Positions 1 to 8,515 of a stretch of 64,000 bases of DNA are shown in pieces. The stretch spans positions 930,001 to 994,000 of the forward strand of contig NZ_OX458333.1 of the NCBI RefSeq assembly GCF_949769195.1, read 5' to 3'. Source of the DNA: Methylocaldum szegediense (GTDB taxonomy: Bacteria > Pseudomonadota > Gammaproteobacteria > Methylococcales > Methylococcaceae). Made by a program: the position numbers and the translations under genes. Position 1 is the first letter of the stretch. Every line of letters begins with the position of its first letter. The notes below the pieces were generated by a model. It was given only the letters and a program-made list of their open reading frames with translations, searched no databases and was not told the DNA's origin.

Positions 1-214
1 CTGCACGTCGCCGGCTTGAGCCGGGGCTACACAAGGCACGTTTCTGTGCCTTGTGTAGCCGCAAGCGATCCCGCGTGTCTGGTTCGTAGAAGGTGGTGCG
101 GTACCCCAGCACGCTCAAAGCGCGAATCAGCCCGCGGTAATAAGTGGCTGCGCCGTTCCAGTAGGTCGAGACCAAGCTGGAGCCGAAGAATGCGACGTGG
201 GGTCGATGTTTCAT
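1..214 (-). CDS. CgeB-like glycosyltransferase, N-terminal fragment cut by window edge
   Basis: The reading frame starts at ATG 214-212 behind an AGAGGTGG ribosome-binding site that overlaps the stop of the upstream gene (9 bp gap), so the two are translationally coupled. The visible N-terminus contains FFGSSLVSTYWNG, then YYRGLIRAL and FYEPD, the nucleotide-sugar-transferase-like start seen in CgeB/spore-maturation glycosyltransferases. From about residue 52 the translation no longer looks like the family (low-complexity Ser/Arg/Lys), and this point coincides with a perfect 15-bp inverted repeat at 25-60. The gene may therefore be disrupted here; the rest lies outside the window. Role, by family: transfer of a sugar to a cell-surface or peptide acceptor, acceptor unknown. 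Confidence 0.6.
   Translation of the reverse strand, partial: MKHRPHVAFFGSSLVSTYWNGAATYYRGLIRALSVLGYRTTFYEPDTRDRLRLHKAQKRALCSPGSSRRRA
25..60. repeat. 15-bp perfect inverted repeat (hairpin) inside the truncated glycosyltransferase
   Basis: GGCTACACAAGGCAC at 25-39 is repeated as its exact reverse complement at 46-60, with a 6-nt loop. It falls where the glycosyltransferase translation loses family resemblance, so it could be the edge of an inserted small palindromic element. Confidence 0.6.
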
Positions 215-223
215 AACCACCTC

Positions 224-1360
224 TCACAGGACAGCGGGCTCTTTCCTCGATTTGCGCTTTGCGGAACGGGACAGACGAAGTTCCCGACAGATGTCGAGCA
301 ACTCGTCGACGCGGTGCGCGCAGGTATGCCGTTTCAATATGGCGGCGCGGCCGTGTTCGGCCAGCGTCCGCGCGAAGCTCCGATCGTTGAGGATGGCCGC
401 GATGGCCTCCTCCATTTCACGGCGGGTGTGGGCGACCAGAAAATCCTGTCCCGGCGTGAATAAATGTTCGATGTCGTCCCAAGGGGCACTAACCAAAGGA
501 ATGCCGCAGGCCAACGCCTCGAAGGGGCGTATCGTCGGTATTCCGGGCAAAGCCCGGGCATACGGCCGCCGCGGGACATGGACTGTCACCTTGAAGCGGG
601 CGAACACTCGCGGGACTTCGTAATTCGGCAGCCATCCGCCATATTCGATTCCGGCCTCAGACAAGACTTTGAGCGCCCGTTCCGGATAGCGCACACCGTA
701 AACCCGCGCTTGAAGCCCGAGGGTTTTGGCCGGCTCGAACAGGAATTCCTCGAGTTCACGGGTGCGCTCGTCGTCGCCCCAATTGCCGATCCAAACCAAA
801 TCGCCTTCCTCGGGCTCGCACGGTATCGGCCGGAAGACCTGGGTGTCGGCTGCTTCGTGCCAGGTCCAGGCGCGCGCGGCCCAGCCGCGGTCCAGGTAGA
901 TGTCCCGTAGCACCTTGCCGAATGCCAATACGCCATCGTAGTGTTCGAGGTCGTATCGGGCGATCGACTCCGGATCGGTCACGGCACGATGGTGGGTGTC
1001 GTGGAACAACAAGAGATAGTGTCCCGAACGAGCGCGATGGCGCCCGATCTTCTTGACCAGGGCCGGATCGTTCCACTCGTGCACGATGACGACGTCGGCG
1101 TCGGCCAGGACGGCTCCGGGATCGAGTTGGTCGACGTCGTAGAACCGGCTGAGCAGGTGTGGATAGGCTTCGAAAAAGCCCCTGAGTGAACCGGGTGGCC
1201 TCTCGGCGCGGAGGTTGCGAAGACTCCAACCGTCGGTCGGCTCATACACTTCGACGCAGTGGCCGCGCTGCATCAGCTCGGTGACGATGCCCCGCAAGAA
1301 ATGAGCATTGCCGTGATTCCAGTCGGAAATCAGAGAGTGATAAAAAAGTACAAACTTCAT
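224..1360 (-). CDS. CgeB-family glycosyltransferase (GT-B type)
   Basis: 378 residues. It starts MKFVLFYHSLISDWNHGN and has a GT-B layout: an N-terminal Rossmann half with HEWNDPALV and LLLFHDTHH, and a C-terminal half (from about residue 200) with VWIGNWGDDER, RPFEALACGIPLVSAPW and a final helix, typical of the Glyco_trans_1_2/CgeB group. The RPFEALACG(I/T)P segment is the nucleotide-sugar binding region of such enzymes. It lies immediately upstream of a second CgeB-like gene with a 9 bp gap, so the two probably modify the same acceptor in succession. Cytosolic; no signal peptide or membrane segment is visible. The basic C-terminus (RSAKRKSRKE) may favour membrane or nucleic-acid contact. 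The acceptor cannot be read from the sequence. Confidence 0.75.
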   Translation of the reverse strand: MKFVLFYHSLISDWNHGNAHFLRGIVTELMQRGHCVEVYEPTDGWSLRNLRAERPPGSLRGFFEAYPHLLSRFYDVDQLDPGAVLADADVVIVHEWNDPALVKKIGRHRARSGHYLLLFHDTHHRAVTDPESIARYDLEHYDGVLAFGKVLRDIYLDRGWAARAWTWHEAADTQVFRPIPCEPEEGDLVWIGNWGDDERTRELEEFLFEPAKTLGLQARVYGVRYPERALKVLSEAGIEYGGWLPNYEVPRVFARFKVTVHVPRRPYARALPGIPTIRPFEALACGIPLVSAPWDDIEHLFTPGQDFLVAHTRREMEEAIAAILNDRSFARTLAEHGRAAILKRHTCAHRVDELLDICRELRLSRSAKRKSRKEPAVL

Positions 1361-1815
1361 CCTGGGCTCCCACTTGTTTTGTTGGACGGAAGGGTGGGAC
1401 CCAAATCGGTGTCAGTTTTCTTGCGGTGCGCGGACTCGATCGCTTCAGGGCGATAGTCCCCGGTGCGATGTCGCTCCGGCCGCGGTGCCGGCCCGGCATT
1501 CGGCCGCCCGGTTATCGGTAGTCAACTCCCGGTAGACCTTCCAATACGCCACTGTCATCCGTATTGGGACAGGCTTTTCGGACGCTCGCCGGAGCCTGTC
1601 GAACGGGAATGAACTGAATCCACTCATTCAGTGCTCCCTTAACGCGAGCGGCGGGTTCTCCTTCACTGTGCCACAAGATGCGGTGACCGAGATGGAACAC
1701 AATTGTTCGAAAGCCTAAGTACATTCAGGGAAGTCTTGCGGCATAGGCAGCCTGCAGGACAACCCCGGCGATCAAGCCAATCTGTCGAGACTCCGCAAAT
1801 ATTTGCGGAATGTAC
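1361..1815. other. Intergenic region with a 14-bp inverted repeat and an 18-bp palindrome
   Basis: No convincing gene. GCCTAAGTACATTC at 1713-1726 recurs as its exact reverse complement at 1808-1821. Between them, 1792-1809 is a perfect 18-bp palindrome (TCCGCAAAT and its complement). The right copy overlaps the stop codon of the small ORF at 1816-1974. The arrangement could be a small mobile palindromic element or an operator plus terminator for the small ORF. Confidence 0.5.
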
Positions 1816-1974
1816 TTAGGCGATACTCCAGGCGGTTTTTCCCGGGATCGGCGGAGGCGGGACGATATAGAACGGAAACTCGGTGGATTCGATTGTCTCC
1901 TCGGACTGCTCGGTCGGAGAACGGGGCATTTCCGTTTGATCGGATTCAACTTTCGGGGTGGTTTCACTGTTCAT
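1816..1974 (-). CDS. Small proline-rich acidic peptide, unknown function
   Basis: A 52-codon frame starting at ATG 1974-1972 with AGAGG about 9 nt upstream. The first 33 residues are acidic and Ser/Thr/Glu-rich (MNSETTPKVES...), with no hydrophobic segment. The last 20 residues change character completely: FPFYIVPPPPIPGKTAWSIA, aromatic and proline-rich. I do not recognise it. A hydrophilic leader followed by a distinct tail resembles the shape of peptide precursors, but no modifying enzyme other than the nearby glycosyltransferases is present, so this stays a guess. It could also be an untranslated frame; the ribosome site and normal codon use argue mildly for a gene. Confidence 0.4.
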   Translation of the reverse strand: MNSETTPKVESDQTEMPRSPTEQSEETIESTEFPFYIVPPPPIPGKTAWSIA

Positions 1975-2724
1975 GATTTTCAGCCTCTTTGCTGGGTTTT
2001 TGAGCAACCCGGTTTACCGCGTATTAAGTGAGCTCTGATTAAGTCAGGGATTCGGAGAAGCGACCTGAGCAACTGGTCGATCTCATGCTCTTGCCCAACC
2101 CAATCACTCCCCGCATTCCCTATGCGGAGCCGCACGTGGCGCTCACGCGGGCACCCGTCCGCCGGGAGCGAAGGGGAACGAGCGAACTACCGCCCGAAAG
2201 GCGAGCCAGGGATGAGGCGAGTCAATCGGCCTCGCTATCTGGTCCCGCTTCGCTCCCAAGTACGGCGCAACCATTCCCTGGCTTGCCCGCTCGTTGTGTT
2301 GCGCCTAGCCGTGCCGATGTGGCCCGGAGGGAAAGGGCTTATTCAGAGCTTTCTTAACAACTGACGTGGAAACACGTGTTGTGGAAAGTGATGCGTCATC
2401 GTCATAACTCCTCGCAACCCTCGTGCCACCATCGCTTTCATACCATAAATCCTTGATATTTCTTTTGACTTCAATCAAAGGAAAGGGTCTGATCAAAGCG
2501 GAGTAACGACAACGTGGAGCCGGCTTGTGGGTTTTTCGACAAGCTTGCACGTGCGGAACCGATAGAGCTTCAAGACGCGAAAATTCATCACGAGGATGGT
2601 CGATCACTCTGTGTGCGCAGCTTTGTCGCGCGCGCTCCAAAATAGTGCAACAAAGCCATGGACGAACGGGGCAAAACGGCGCCGATACGAAATAACCATA
2701 CGGTGTTCGGGGCAATAACGAGAG
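1975..2724. other. 750-bp intergenic region upstream of nifL
   Basis: I see no supportable gene. The segment around 2040-2080 faintly resembles one at 9204-9250. Otherwise this is untranslated sequence leading to the nifL promoter. Confidence 0.5.
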
Positions 2725-2741
2725 CTGGCATACATCCTGCA
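2725..2741 (+). promoter_or_regulatory. Sigma54 (-24/-12) promoter of nifLA, predicted
   Basis: CTGGCATACATCCTGCA has the invariant GG and GC dinucleotides separated by exactly 10 nt, plus TGGCA at -24, as expected for RpoN promoters. The transcription start would be near 2752, about 33 nt before the nifL GTG. nifLA operons of enteric type are driven this way by NtrC. I did not find a clear NtrC site upstream. Confidence 0.55.
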
Positions 2742-2784
2742 AAGCTTCAGTGCGAATCCAGGTAAATGCACCGAAGAGGCTCTC

Positions 2785-4380
2785 GTGTCCAAGGACTCTT
2801 TCGACAGCCCGCCGTCAGCATCGTCCTATGAGGCTTCCCTGGCCGACCCCAAGATGCTGGCTCTATTCGCGGAAACCGTAGAGCAGGCGCCGGTCGCCAT
2901 CTCGATCACCGACGAAAACGCCAACATCCTCTATGTCAACAAGGCGTTTACCCGCGTCACGGGCTACACGCCGGAGGAGAGCATCGGTCGCAACGAATCC
3001 ATGCTGTCCGACAAGAAAACGCCGAACTCTGTGTACGAGGAGCTTTGGAGCTGCATCAAGTCACAGCAAGTTTGGCACGGCTATCTGCTCAACCGTCATA
3101 AGGACGGCCGCCGCTACTTGGCCGATCTGACCATCGCTCCGATTCTGAACGACCGTCGCCAGACCACTCACTATATTGGCATGCATCGGGACATCACCGA
3201 GATGTACCGGCTGGAACGGAGGGTCAATCAACAGAAAGTCCTCATCGAAACCGTGGTCGATTCGATTCCGGTGGCGACCGTGCTTTTGGACGAAGCCGAT
3301 CAGGTGGTACTGGACAACAAGATGTACAAGACCTTGTCCGCCGAGCTAGGTCTTAGTGATCCGGCGCGGACTTTCATCGACATCCTACGGGAAGAAATGG
3401 GGGAAGAATGGGAGCGGATTAAGAAGAACAAATCCAGCTTCCAGAACCGTGAAATCCGCTTTGATCGGGGCGGGCACTATGGACCGCGCTGGTATGCCTG
3501 CGCCGGTAGCTGGTTCTGCCAGGGCGACGACCGTGTCGAAGGGTTCTTTCACGAACACAGCCACACCTATCTGTTGCTGACCCTAACCGACGTCACCCAG
3601 CAGAAAAAGCAGGCGGAGGAGATCCGCATTAACGCACTCAAGGCGCTGATGGCGGAAGAAGAAAAGATTCAACGTCTTCGCGAAACGCTTTCGGGAGCCA
3701 TTCATCACATCCAGGGTCCCATCAATCTGCTCAAAGCGGCCAAGACCATGTTGACGCGGCGGGGGCTGGACCCGCGCAACATCGCGCTGATCGAAATGTT
3801 GGATCAGATCCGGCAGGCGGGCGAAGAGTCCGTCGCGCACATGAAAAAGTGCATACCGGAGAACAACGCGTCGGCCATGACCCCGGTCAATCTGAATCAG
3901 CTGCTGCACGAGGTCATCGTGCTGCTAACCGAACGGCTGCTCGCCAGCGGTATCGTCGTCGACTGGAAACCGACCCCGGTGCTGCCTGCCCTGATGGGCC
4001 AAGAGAGCCATCTGCGCACCATGTTCAAGCAGATCATCGAGAATGCCATCGAGGCGATGAACCAGAGCGGGATTGTCACCCGAGAACTGCACATCGCGAC
4101 CTGGTGCGACGATCATTTGCTGCACGTGTCCATCGAGGACACCGGCCCCGGCATTCCGGACGAGTTGCGCATCAAGGTTTTCGAGCCGTTTTTCTCTACC
4201 AAAAACGACAGCCGTGCCGGGCATTCCGGCACCGGCTTGACCATGGCCCAGGAAGTCATCAATCAGCACTTCGGCCTCATCCGTATCGATCCCCACTATC
4301 GGGACGGATGCCGGGTGCGCATTCAGTTCAACATTCACAACACGCTACCCGTACCGGCAAGAGCTTCCGAGCATGGATGA
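2785..4380 (+). CDS. nifL: Nitrogen fixation negative regulator NifL
   Basis: 531 residues; GTG start 5 nt after AGAGG. NifL is a redox- and nitrogen-sensing antagonist that binds and silences NifA in the cytoplasm. PAS1 (about 25-140) carries ETVEQAPVAISITDENANI and GYTPEESIGRNESMLSD, the FAD-binding PAS of Azotobacter-type NifL. PAS2 follows (about 160-280). The segment ALMAEEEKIQRLRETLSGAIHHIQGPINLL matches the H-domain, keeping the histidine equivalent that is not used for phosphotransfer in NifL. A GHKL ATPase-like domain ends the protein (NAIEAMNQSG, DTGPGIPDEL, VFEPFFSTK, GTGLTMAQEVI). It overlaps nifA by 8 bp, consistent with the co-translation needed for stoichiometric NifL:NifA. A PAS-containing histidine kinase is the alternative, but the PAS1 match and the nifA neighbour make NifL firm. 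Confidence 0.93.
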   Translation: MSKDSFDSPPSASSYEASLADPKMLALFAETVEQAPVAISITDENANILYVNKAFTRVTGYTPEESIGRNESMLSDKKTPNSVYEELWSCIKSQQVWHGYLLNRHKDGRRYLADLTIAPILNDRRQTTHYIGMHRDITEMYRLERRVNQQKVLIETVVDSIPVATVLLDEADQVVLDNKMYKTLSAELGLSDPARTFIDILREEMGEEWERIKKNKSSFQNREIRFDRGGHYGPRWYACAGSWFCQGDDRVEGFFHEHSHTYLLLTLTDVTQQKKQAEEIRINALKALMAEEEKIQRLRETLSGAIHHIQGPINLLKAAKTMLTRRGLDPRNIALIEMLDQIRQAGEESVAHMKKCIPENNASAMTPVNLNQLLHEVIVLLTERLLASGIVVDWKPTPVLPALMGQESHLRTMFKQIIENAIEAMNQSGIVTRELHIATWCDDHLLHVSIEDTGPGIPDELRIKVFEPFFSTKNDSRAGHSGTGLTMAQEVINQHFGLIRIDPHYRDGCRVRIQFNIHNTLPVPARASEHG

Positions 4381-5905
4381 ACGTACACAATTGATCGAGC
4401 GGGAGCTGGAAGCCCTCTACCAGGTCTCCCAGGTGCTCAATCGTCCCCTTGGGCTCAAGGCGAAGTTGGAAGGCATTCTGGAAATCTTGCAGGATTGCGC
4501 CGGCATGCGCTCCGGAATGCTGGCCCTGAGGGAACAGGAGGGCGACGCGCTTGAAGTTTGCTCCGTGCTGCGCAGCGACGGCGCCAAGATCGAAAAACCG
4601 GTCCGCTACGAACCCGGCGAAGGACTTATGGGAACGATTCTCGATGCGGGACGCACCATCGTGGTGGAACGCATCGCCGACGAACCGCGCTTTCTGGGCA
4701 AGCTGGGCCTGTACGATCCGGCCCTGCCGTTCATCGGTTCGCCGATCCGCGTCGGTGACCACGACTTGGTCGGCGTACTGGCGGCGCAGCCCGTGGACAG
4801 ACAATGGCTGGACGTTCGAGCGCGATTTTTGGAAATGGTCGCTAACCTGATCGCGCAAAGCATCGATCTTCTGCGTGGTATGGAGCGAAAGCAGCTGGAT
4901 TTGGCTGCGGAACGCGACCAGTTGAAACAGAGCCTTCGCAGGAATTACGGCTTCGACAACATCGTCGGCCGCAGCCCCCCAATGCAGCGGGTCTTCGAAC
5001 TGGTCCGACAAGTCGCGAAATGGAACACAACCGTGCTAATTCGCGGCGAGTCCGGCACCGGCAAGGAGGCGATTGCCAACGCCATTCACTACAATTCAGC
5101 CTGCGCCGGCGGTCCTTTCGTCAAGCTCAATTGCGCGGCGCTTCCCGACAATCTTCTGGAATCGGAACTGTTTGGCCACGAGAAAGGCGCGTTTTCCGGG
5201 GCCATCGCCCAGCGTAAAGGGCGCTTCGAGCTGGCCAATCACGGCACAATCTTCTTGGACGAGATCGGCGAGACGTCTCCTTCCTTCCAGGCCAAGCTGC
5301 TGCGAATCATCCAAGAGGGCGAATTCGACCGGGTCGGGGGCACCCAGACGCTCAAGGTTCAGGTCCGCATCATCGCCGCCACCAACCGCAATCTGGAAGA
5401 AGAAGTCGAGGCGGGCCGGTTTCGGGAGGATCTCTACTATCGTCTCAATGTGATGCCGATTTTCATGCCGCCGTTGCGTGATCGGCTTGAAGACATTCCC
5501 GAGCTCGCGGAATTCCTGCTCAAACGGATTTCCCAGCAGCAGGGCGGAAGGCCGCTGACCATCAAGGAAAGCGCCATCCGGCTCCTGATGCGTCACAACT
5601 GGCCCGGCAACGTCCGCGAACTGGAAAATTGCCTGGAACGGGCTGCAATCCTGAGCCCGGACGGCGTCATCGACCGCGACGTCATTGCCATGACGGGCTT
5701 GGAGGACAGCGACATGGCGATTACGGGACCGGCGGTCAAGAAGCCGGAGATCAACTTCGAGGGCATGGACGAAAGAGAGCAAGTCATCGCCGCCCTGGAG
5801 CAAACCGGCTGGGTGCAAGCCAAAGCCGCCCGTCTCTTGAACATGACCCCGCGTCAGATCGCCTATCGGGTGAGAACGCTCAACATAAAGATGAAAAGAA
5901 TTTGA
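4373..5905 (+). CDS. nifA: Nif-specific sigma54 activator NifA
   Basis: 510 residues, starting inside the end of nifL (8 bp overlap). It activates RpoN promoters of nif genes by ATP-driven remodelling of the closed complex. Domains: N-terminal GAF (about 20-165); AAA+ core (about 200-430) with Walker A GESGTGKE, the sigma54 contact loop GAFSGA, Walker B FLDEIGE and arginine finger region; and a C-terminal Fis-type helix-turn-helix (ALEQTGWVQAKAARLLNMTP). The contact loop has Ser where GAFTGA normally has Thr; serine keeps the hydroxyl and is tolerated in some family members. The interdomain Cys motif of oxygen-sensitive rhizobial NifA is absent, as expected where NifL does the sensing. No nif structural genes are in the window. 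It is followed by a strong terminator. Confidence 0.95.
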   Translation: MDERTQLIERELEALYQVSQVLNRPLGLKAKLEGILEILQDCAGMRSGMLALREQEGDALEVCSVLRSDGAKIEKPVRYEPGEGLMGTILDAGRTIVVERIADEPRFLGKLGLYDPALPFIGSPIRVGDHDLVGVLAAQPVDRQWLDVRARFLEMVANLIAQSIDLLRGMERKQLDLAAERDQLKQSLRRNYGFDNIVGRSPPMQRVFELVRQVAKWNTTVLIRGESGTGKEAIANAIHYNSACAGGPFVKLNCAALPDNLLESELFGHEKGAFSGAIAQRKGRFELANHGTIFLDEIGETSPSFQAKLLRIIQEGEFDRVGGTQTLKVQVRIIAATNRNLEEEVEAGRFREDLYYRLNVMPIFMPPLRDRLEDIPELAEFLLKRISQQQGGRPLTIKESAIRLLMRHNWPGNVRELENCLERAAILSPDGVIDRDVIAMTGLEDSDMAITGPAVKKPEINFEGMDEREQVIAALEQTGWVQAKAARLLNMTPRQIAYRVRTLNIKMKRI

Positions 5906-5948
5906 CCGCATTTGAGACACTAGCAGAACGCGCCGCCGATTCGCTGAC

Positions 5949-5974
5949 AAGCCCCGTTTGTCGGGGTTTTTTTT
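5949..5974 (+). terminator. Rho-independent terminator of nifLA
   Basis: CCCCG, a five-base loop (TTTGT), CGGGG, then eight T residues, 46 bp after the nifA stop. Confidence 0.85.
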
Positions 5975-6212
5975 CGCGGCGTTGCACAAGGTTTCAAACG
6001 TCGTGTGTAGCGACATGGGTACTCCTTTTCTCAACATGACGGAAATTCCGAATAGCTCGTTTGGGGTTCGAAAAATATCTACACGCCGGGCTGAAACCCG
6101 CGCCCGGCGGGTGTTTGAAAATCGAATGAGTGAGACCATGGCGAGACTGAGCGACCTACAAATCAAGAAAACGATCGTGGCAGGCAAGCCGTGCGACGCG
6201 ATTGGCGATCGT

Positions 6213-6490
6213 TACAGGGCGGGTTCTTTGCCACACTTGAAGCTCCAACCGTAGCGGCCATATGCCACTCGAGCGTTGAGCCGGTTTATTGGACTAGACT
6301 GCGTGCTGTAGAAGTATGCGGTATAGGCGACGTTATTGAAGCTGACTTGGACGGTCAGTCTCGTGGGGGCCGACATTGAAACGATAGGCCGCCATCAAGT
6401 CCAAACACGCGCAGCGCTTATCGAAAAAATCGTCCAAGCTGAATGTGGATATGGCGTTGTTGAGTGTATTCCCGTACAACTGGGTGATAG
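6213..6490 (-). pseudogene. TonB-dependent receptor, degraded C-terminal fragment
   Basis: On the minus strand one frame reads LDLMAAYRFNVGP. An extra C in a run of five C residues shifts the frame, and the reading continues as TRLTVQVSFNNVAYTAYFYS..., ending at TAA 6215-6213. The two pieces joined match the C-terminal barrel strands of siderophore receptors; compare LDMMAAYRWFIGPTRLTAQVNVNN in the intact receptor at 9596-12034. The upstream part and the usual terminal Phe/Tyr strand are missing. It is a relic of a second receptor that once lay here. Confidence 0.55.
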
Positions 6491-6747
6491 ACCTCACTTT
6501 TTTCCTCGATTCGACGCGGCAAACAGCGAGGTAGCCGGCAGTTGAGGCATTCGCTGGTTGGCATCAATCCTGCCTATATCTCTTTGTCGCATAACCTCAC
6601 TCACGAATGATTGGCGGATGATTGGGCGTTTGTCCGGTGTACCCGGGTTTCGCTCTTCCATCCGCCGTTTTTTGTAGGGGTTGAGTGCAATTCGGAGGCG
6701 GCGACGTGAGCCTCGCAACAATTCCAAAAACAACCGAAGGAGAGTTT

Positions 6748-7155
6748 ATGAGAAACAATGTTTGGCAAGCTGGGGTAAAGGTCTTGATCGCTGCCGCTAC
6801 GCTTGGAGTTGCGACTTCTATTAGCACGGTCGCTCATGCGGAAACGCCTTACAAAGTCGAAGGGACATCGGTGGACAAAGCGACCTTCAACGGGTGGAAA
6901 CTCTACAAGCGTCAGCGCTGCGAGACCTGCCACGGGCCGACCGCTGAAGGCGGGGCGGCTTTTCCCAGCCTAGTGGCCGCTTTAAAGAACATGAGCGCGG
7001 AAGATTTCAAGGCGACCGTGCTTAACGGTCGCAACAACATGCCGGCGTTCAAAGGTAACAAGGCGGTGGTCGACGGAATCGACGGTCTGTACGCTTACCT
7101 GAAAGGCCGTTCGGACGGGGCCATCCCGCCGGGTGAACTCCAGGAGTTGCCCTAA
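6748..7155 (+). CDS. Periplasmic class I c-type cytochrome
   Basis: 135 residues. The ATG at 6748 is chosen because AAGGAG sits 6 nt upstream and a clean signal peptide follows (MRNNVW..., hydrophobic core, AHA cleavage before ETPYK). One heme-binding CETCH motif (about residues 53-57) and a likely axial Met in NNMPAF (about 95-100) show a monoheme, His/Met-ligated electron carrier exported by Sec and matured by the Ccm system. The pattern GW..Y....CETCHGP...GGAAFPSL resembles small cytochromes associated with PQQ alcohol/methanol dehydrogenases, but no dehydrogenase is nearby, so the partner is unknown. It stands alone, convergent with the gene at 7289. Confidence 0.85.
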   Translation: MRNNVWQAGVKVLIAAATLGVATSISTVAHAETPYKVEGTSVDKATFNGWKLYKRQRCETCHGPTAEGGAAFPSLVAALKNMSAEDFKATVLNGRNNMPAFKGNKAVVDGIDGLYAYLKGRSDGAIPPGELQELP

Positions 7156-7288
7156 TCCCGTCCCGATGAAGGATTGACGCGATCAGTCGGTGGCCCGTAC
7201 GGAGCCGGAGGAATACGGATTTCTATCGGGGGAACCTTCCCGCATTCCGCAGTGGTTCATACGGGCTACGACTCTTTTCTTTTCCGGA

Positions 7289-8515
7289 TTATTGCATCGC
7301 CAGTTCGTTGCCGCCGGCCGTGAGGACGGTCAGCGGCGTTTCGATGAGCCGGACCCGGCGTTCCGAAGCATCGGTCCAGGCGACGTAAATCTGGTCGCCC
7401 GCTTGCGCGAGGCTGAGATGGCGGCTGGGCCACCGTGGGAAGCCGCCGCGGTGCAGGCTGGCTCGAGCGAGTACGGTACCGTCCGGTCTTATCCTCGCCA
7501 AGCGGAGTTCCTCTTCGGGACCGGCGCGCCCCCGCCAAGCCACGACGGTCGAACCATCCTCCAGCAGCAGAGCGTCGACATAGCCGTTGGCGTCTGTGCC
7601 GAGTTCAACCGGTTTGTCGAAATGGGCGCCCTGGTCGGCGGAGAAAGCCGCCTTCACCCGTCCGACGCCGTCCGCTGCGGTGAACCAGGCCACCATCGTG
7701 TACGCGTCTCCCGAAGCCACGACCGGGCCGTTGCTAGGGCAACCTTCGATGACCCAGCCGTCGGCATGCACGATGCGATTCGAATCGATGCCTTTTGAAT
7801 TCCAACGGGTGAGAGCGATGTCGCGGACCTCTCCGGCTAGATGGTCGCGGTAGGTTGTGAATAAGGTATTGCCGTTGGCCGCCGTGCGGGTTTCACAGCA
7901 GGAACAGACGTCCGGATCCAGGGTTTTCTCCGCCGTCGGGCGGCCGTCGGTGCCGATTAGGGCGGCCATCAGCCGATAACGATTGCCATCGCGCCGGTCG
8001 GTCCAAACCAGGGCGAAGCTGCCGTCATCCAGAGGCGCTGCCGACATTTGGGCATCGTAGATGCGGGCGGCGGCGGGGTAGGGACGTCGCGGCTCGCTCC
8101 AGTGGCGCCCACCGTCTTTAGAGAGCGCGATATAGATGTCGGCGGCGTAACGATCTTTTGCGTTTTCCGGATGAACCATCCAAATCGCGGCCAATGATCC
8201 GTCTTTAAGTCCGAGCACGCGCGGCGGCGCTGCGAAAGCATCTCGGGTCGTGACGATCGTATGCGGCTTGGACCAAGCTCCGCCCAGGCGCACGGCAAAC
8301 CGGAAGCTGTTCGACGGCTTTTCGCCTTCGACCCAGCTCAACAAGAGCTTTCCGTTGTCGAGTTGGGTTAAATAGTGTTGCCGACTACCTTGTGGCGCCG
8401 GTGTAGCGATCTCGCGTGCGAGACTGTCCGATGCCGCCGAAGGCGTCGCCGTGAAGCACGTCAGAAGCGGCAGCACGATGCAGATACGTAAGAACAACAA
8501 ATGTTTTACTGTCAT
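7289..8515 (-). CDS. Secreted BNR-repeat (sialidase-fold) protein
   Basis: 408 residues with a Sec signal peptide (hydrophobic 5-23, then TPSAASDS). The body has repeating blades with Asp-box-like segments (SKDGGRHWS, SADQGAHFD), indicating a six-bladed beta-propeller of the sialidase superfamily. The Arg-triad needed for sialic acid hydrolysis is not evident, so an enzymatic sialidase role is doubtful. A CSCCETRT segment in the middle is typical of an environmental subgroup of these propellers and could bind metal or form disulfides. It stands alone, facing the cytochrome gene; a siderophore receptor locus lies behind its promoter. Function unknown; periplasmic or extracellular. Confidence 0.7.
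   Translation of the reverse strand: MTVKHLLFLRICIVLPLLTCFTATPSAASDSLAREIATPAPQGSRQHYLTQLDNGKLLLSWVEGEKPSNSFRFAVRLGGAWSKPHTIVTTRDAFAAPPRVLGLKDGSLAAIWMVHPENAKDRYAADIYIALSKDGGRHWSEPRRPYPAAARIYDAQMSAAPLDDGSFALVWTDRRDGNRYRLMAALIGTDGRPTAEKTLDPDVCSCCETRTAANGNTLFTTYRDHLAGEVRDIALTRWNSKGIDSNRIVHADGWVIEGCPSNGPVVASGDAYTMVAWFTAADGVGRVKAAFSADQGAHFDKPVELGTDANGYVDALLLEDGSTVVAWRGRAGPEEELRLARIRPDGTVLARASLHRGGFPRWPSRHLSLAQAGDQIYVAWTDASERRVRLIETPLTVLTAGGNELAMQ

Noticed and set aside
6138-6254. Short + frame MARLSDLQIKKTIVAGKP resembling the start of a phage integrase
   Set aside because: Only about 18 residues are suggestive and the rest does not fit; the opposite strand has a better-supported receptor relic partly overlapping it.
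7289-8515. Calling the BNR protein an exo-alpha-sialidase
   Set aside because: Propeller repeats are present but the arginine triad and other catalytic residues are not recognisable, so only the fold is claimed.
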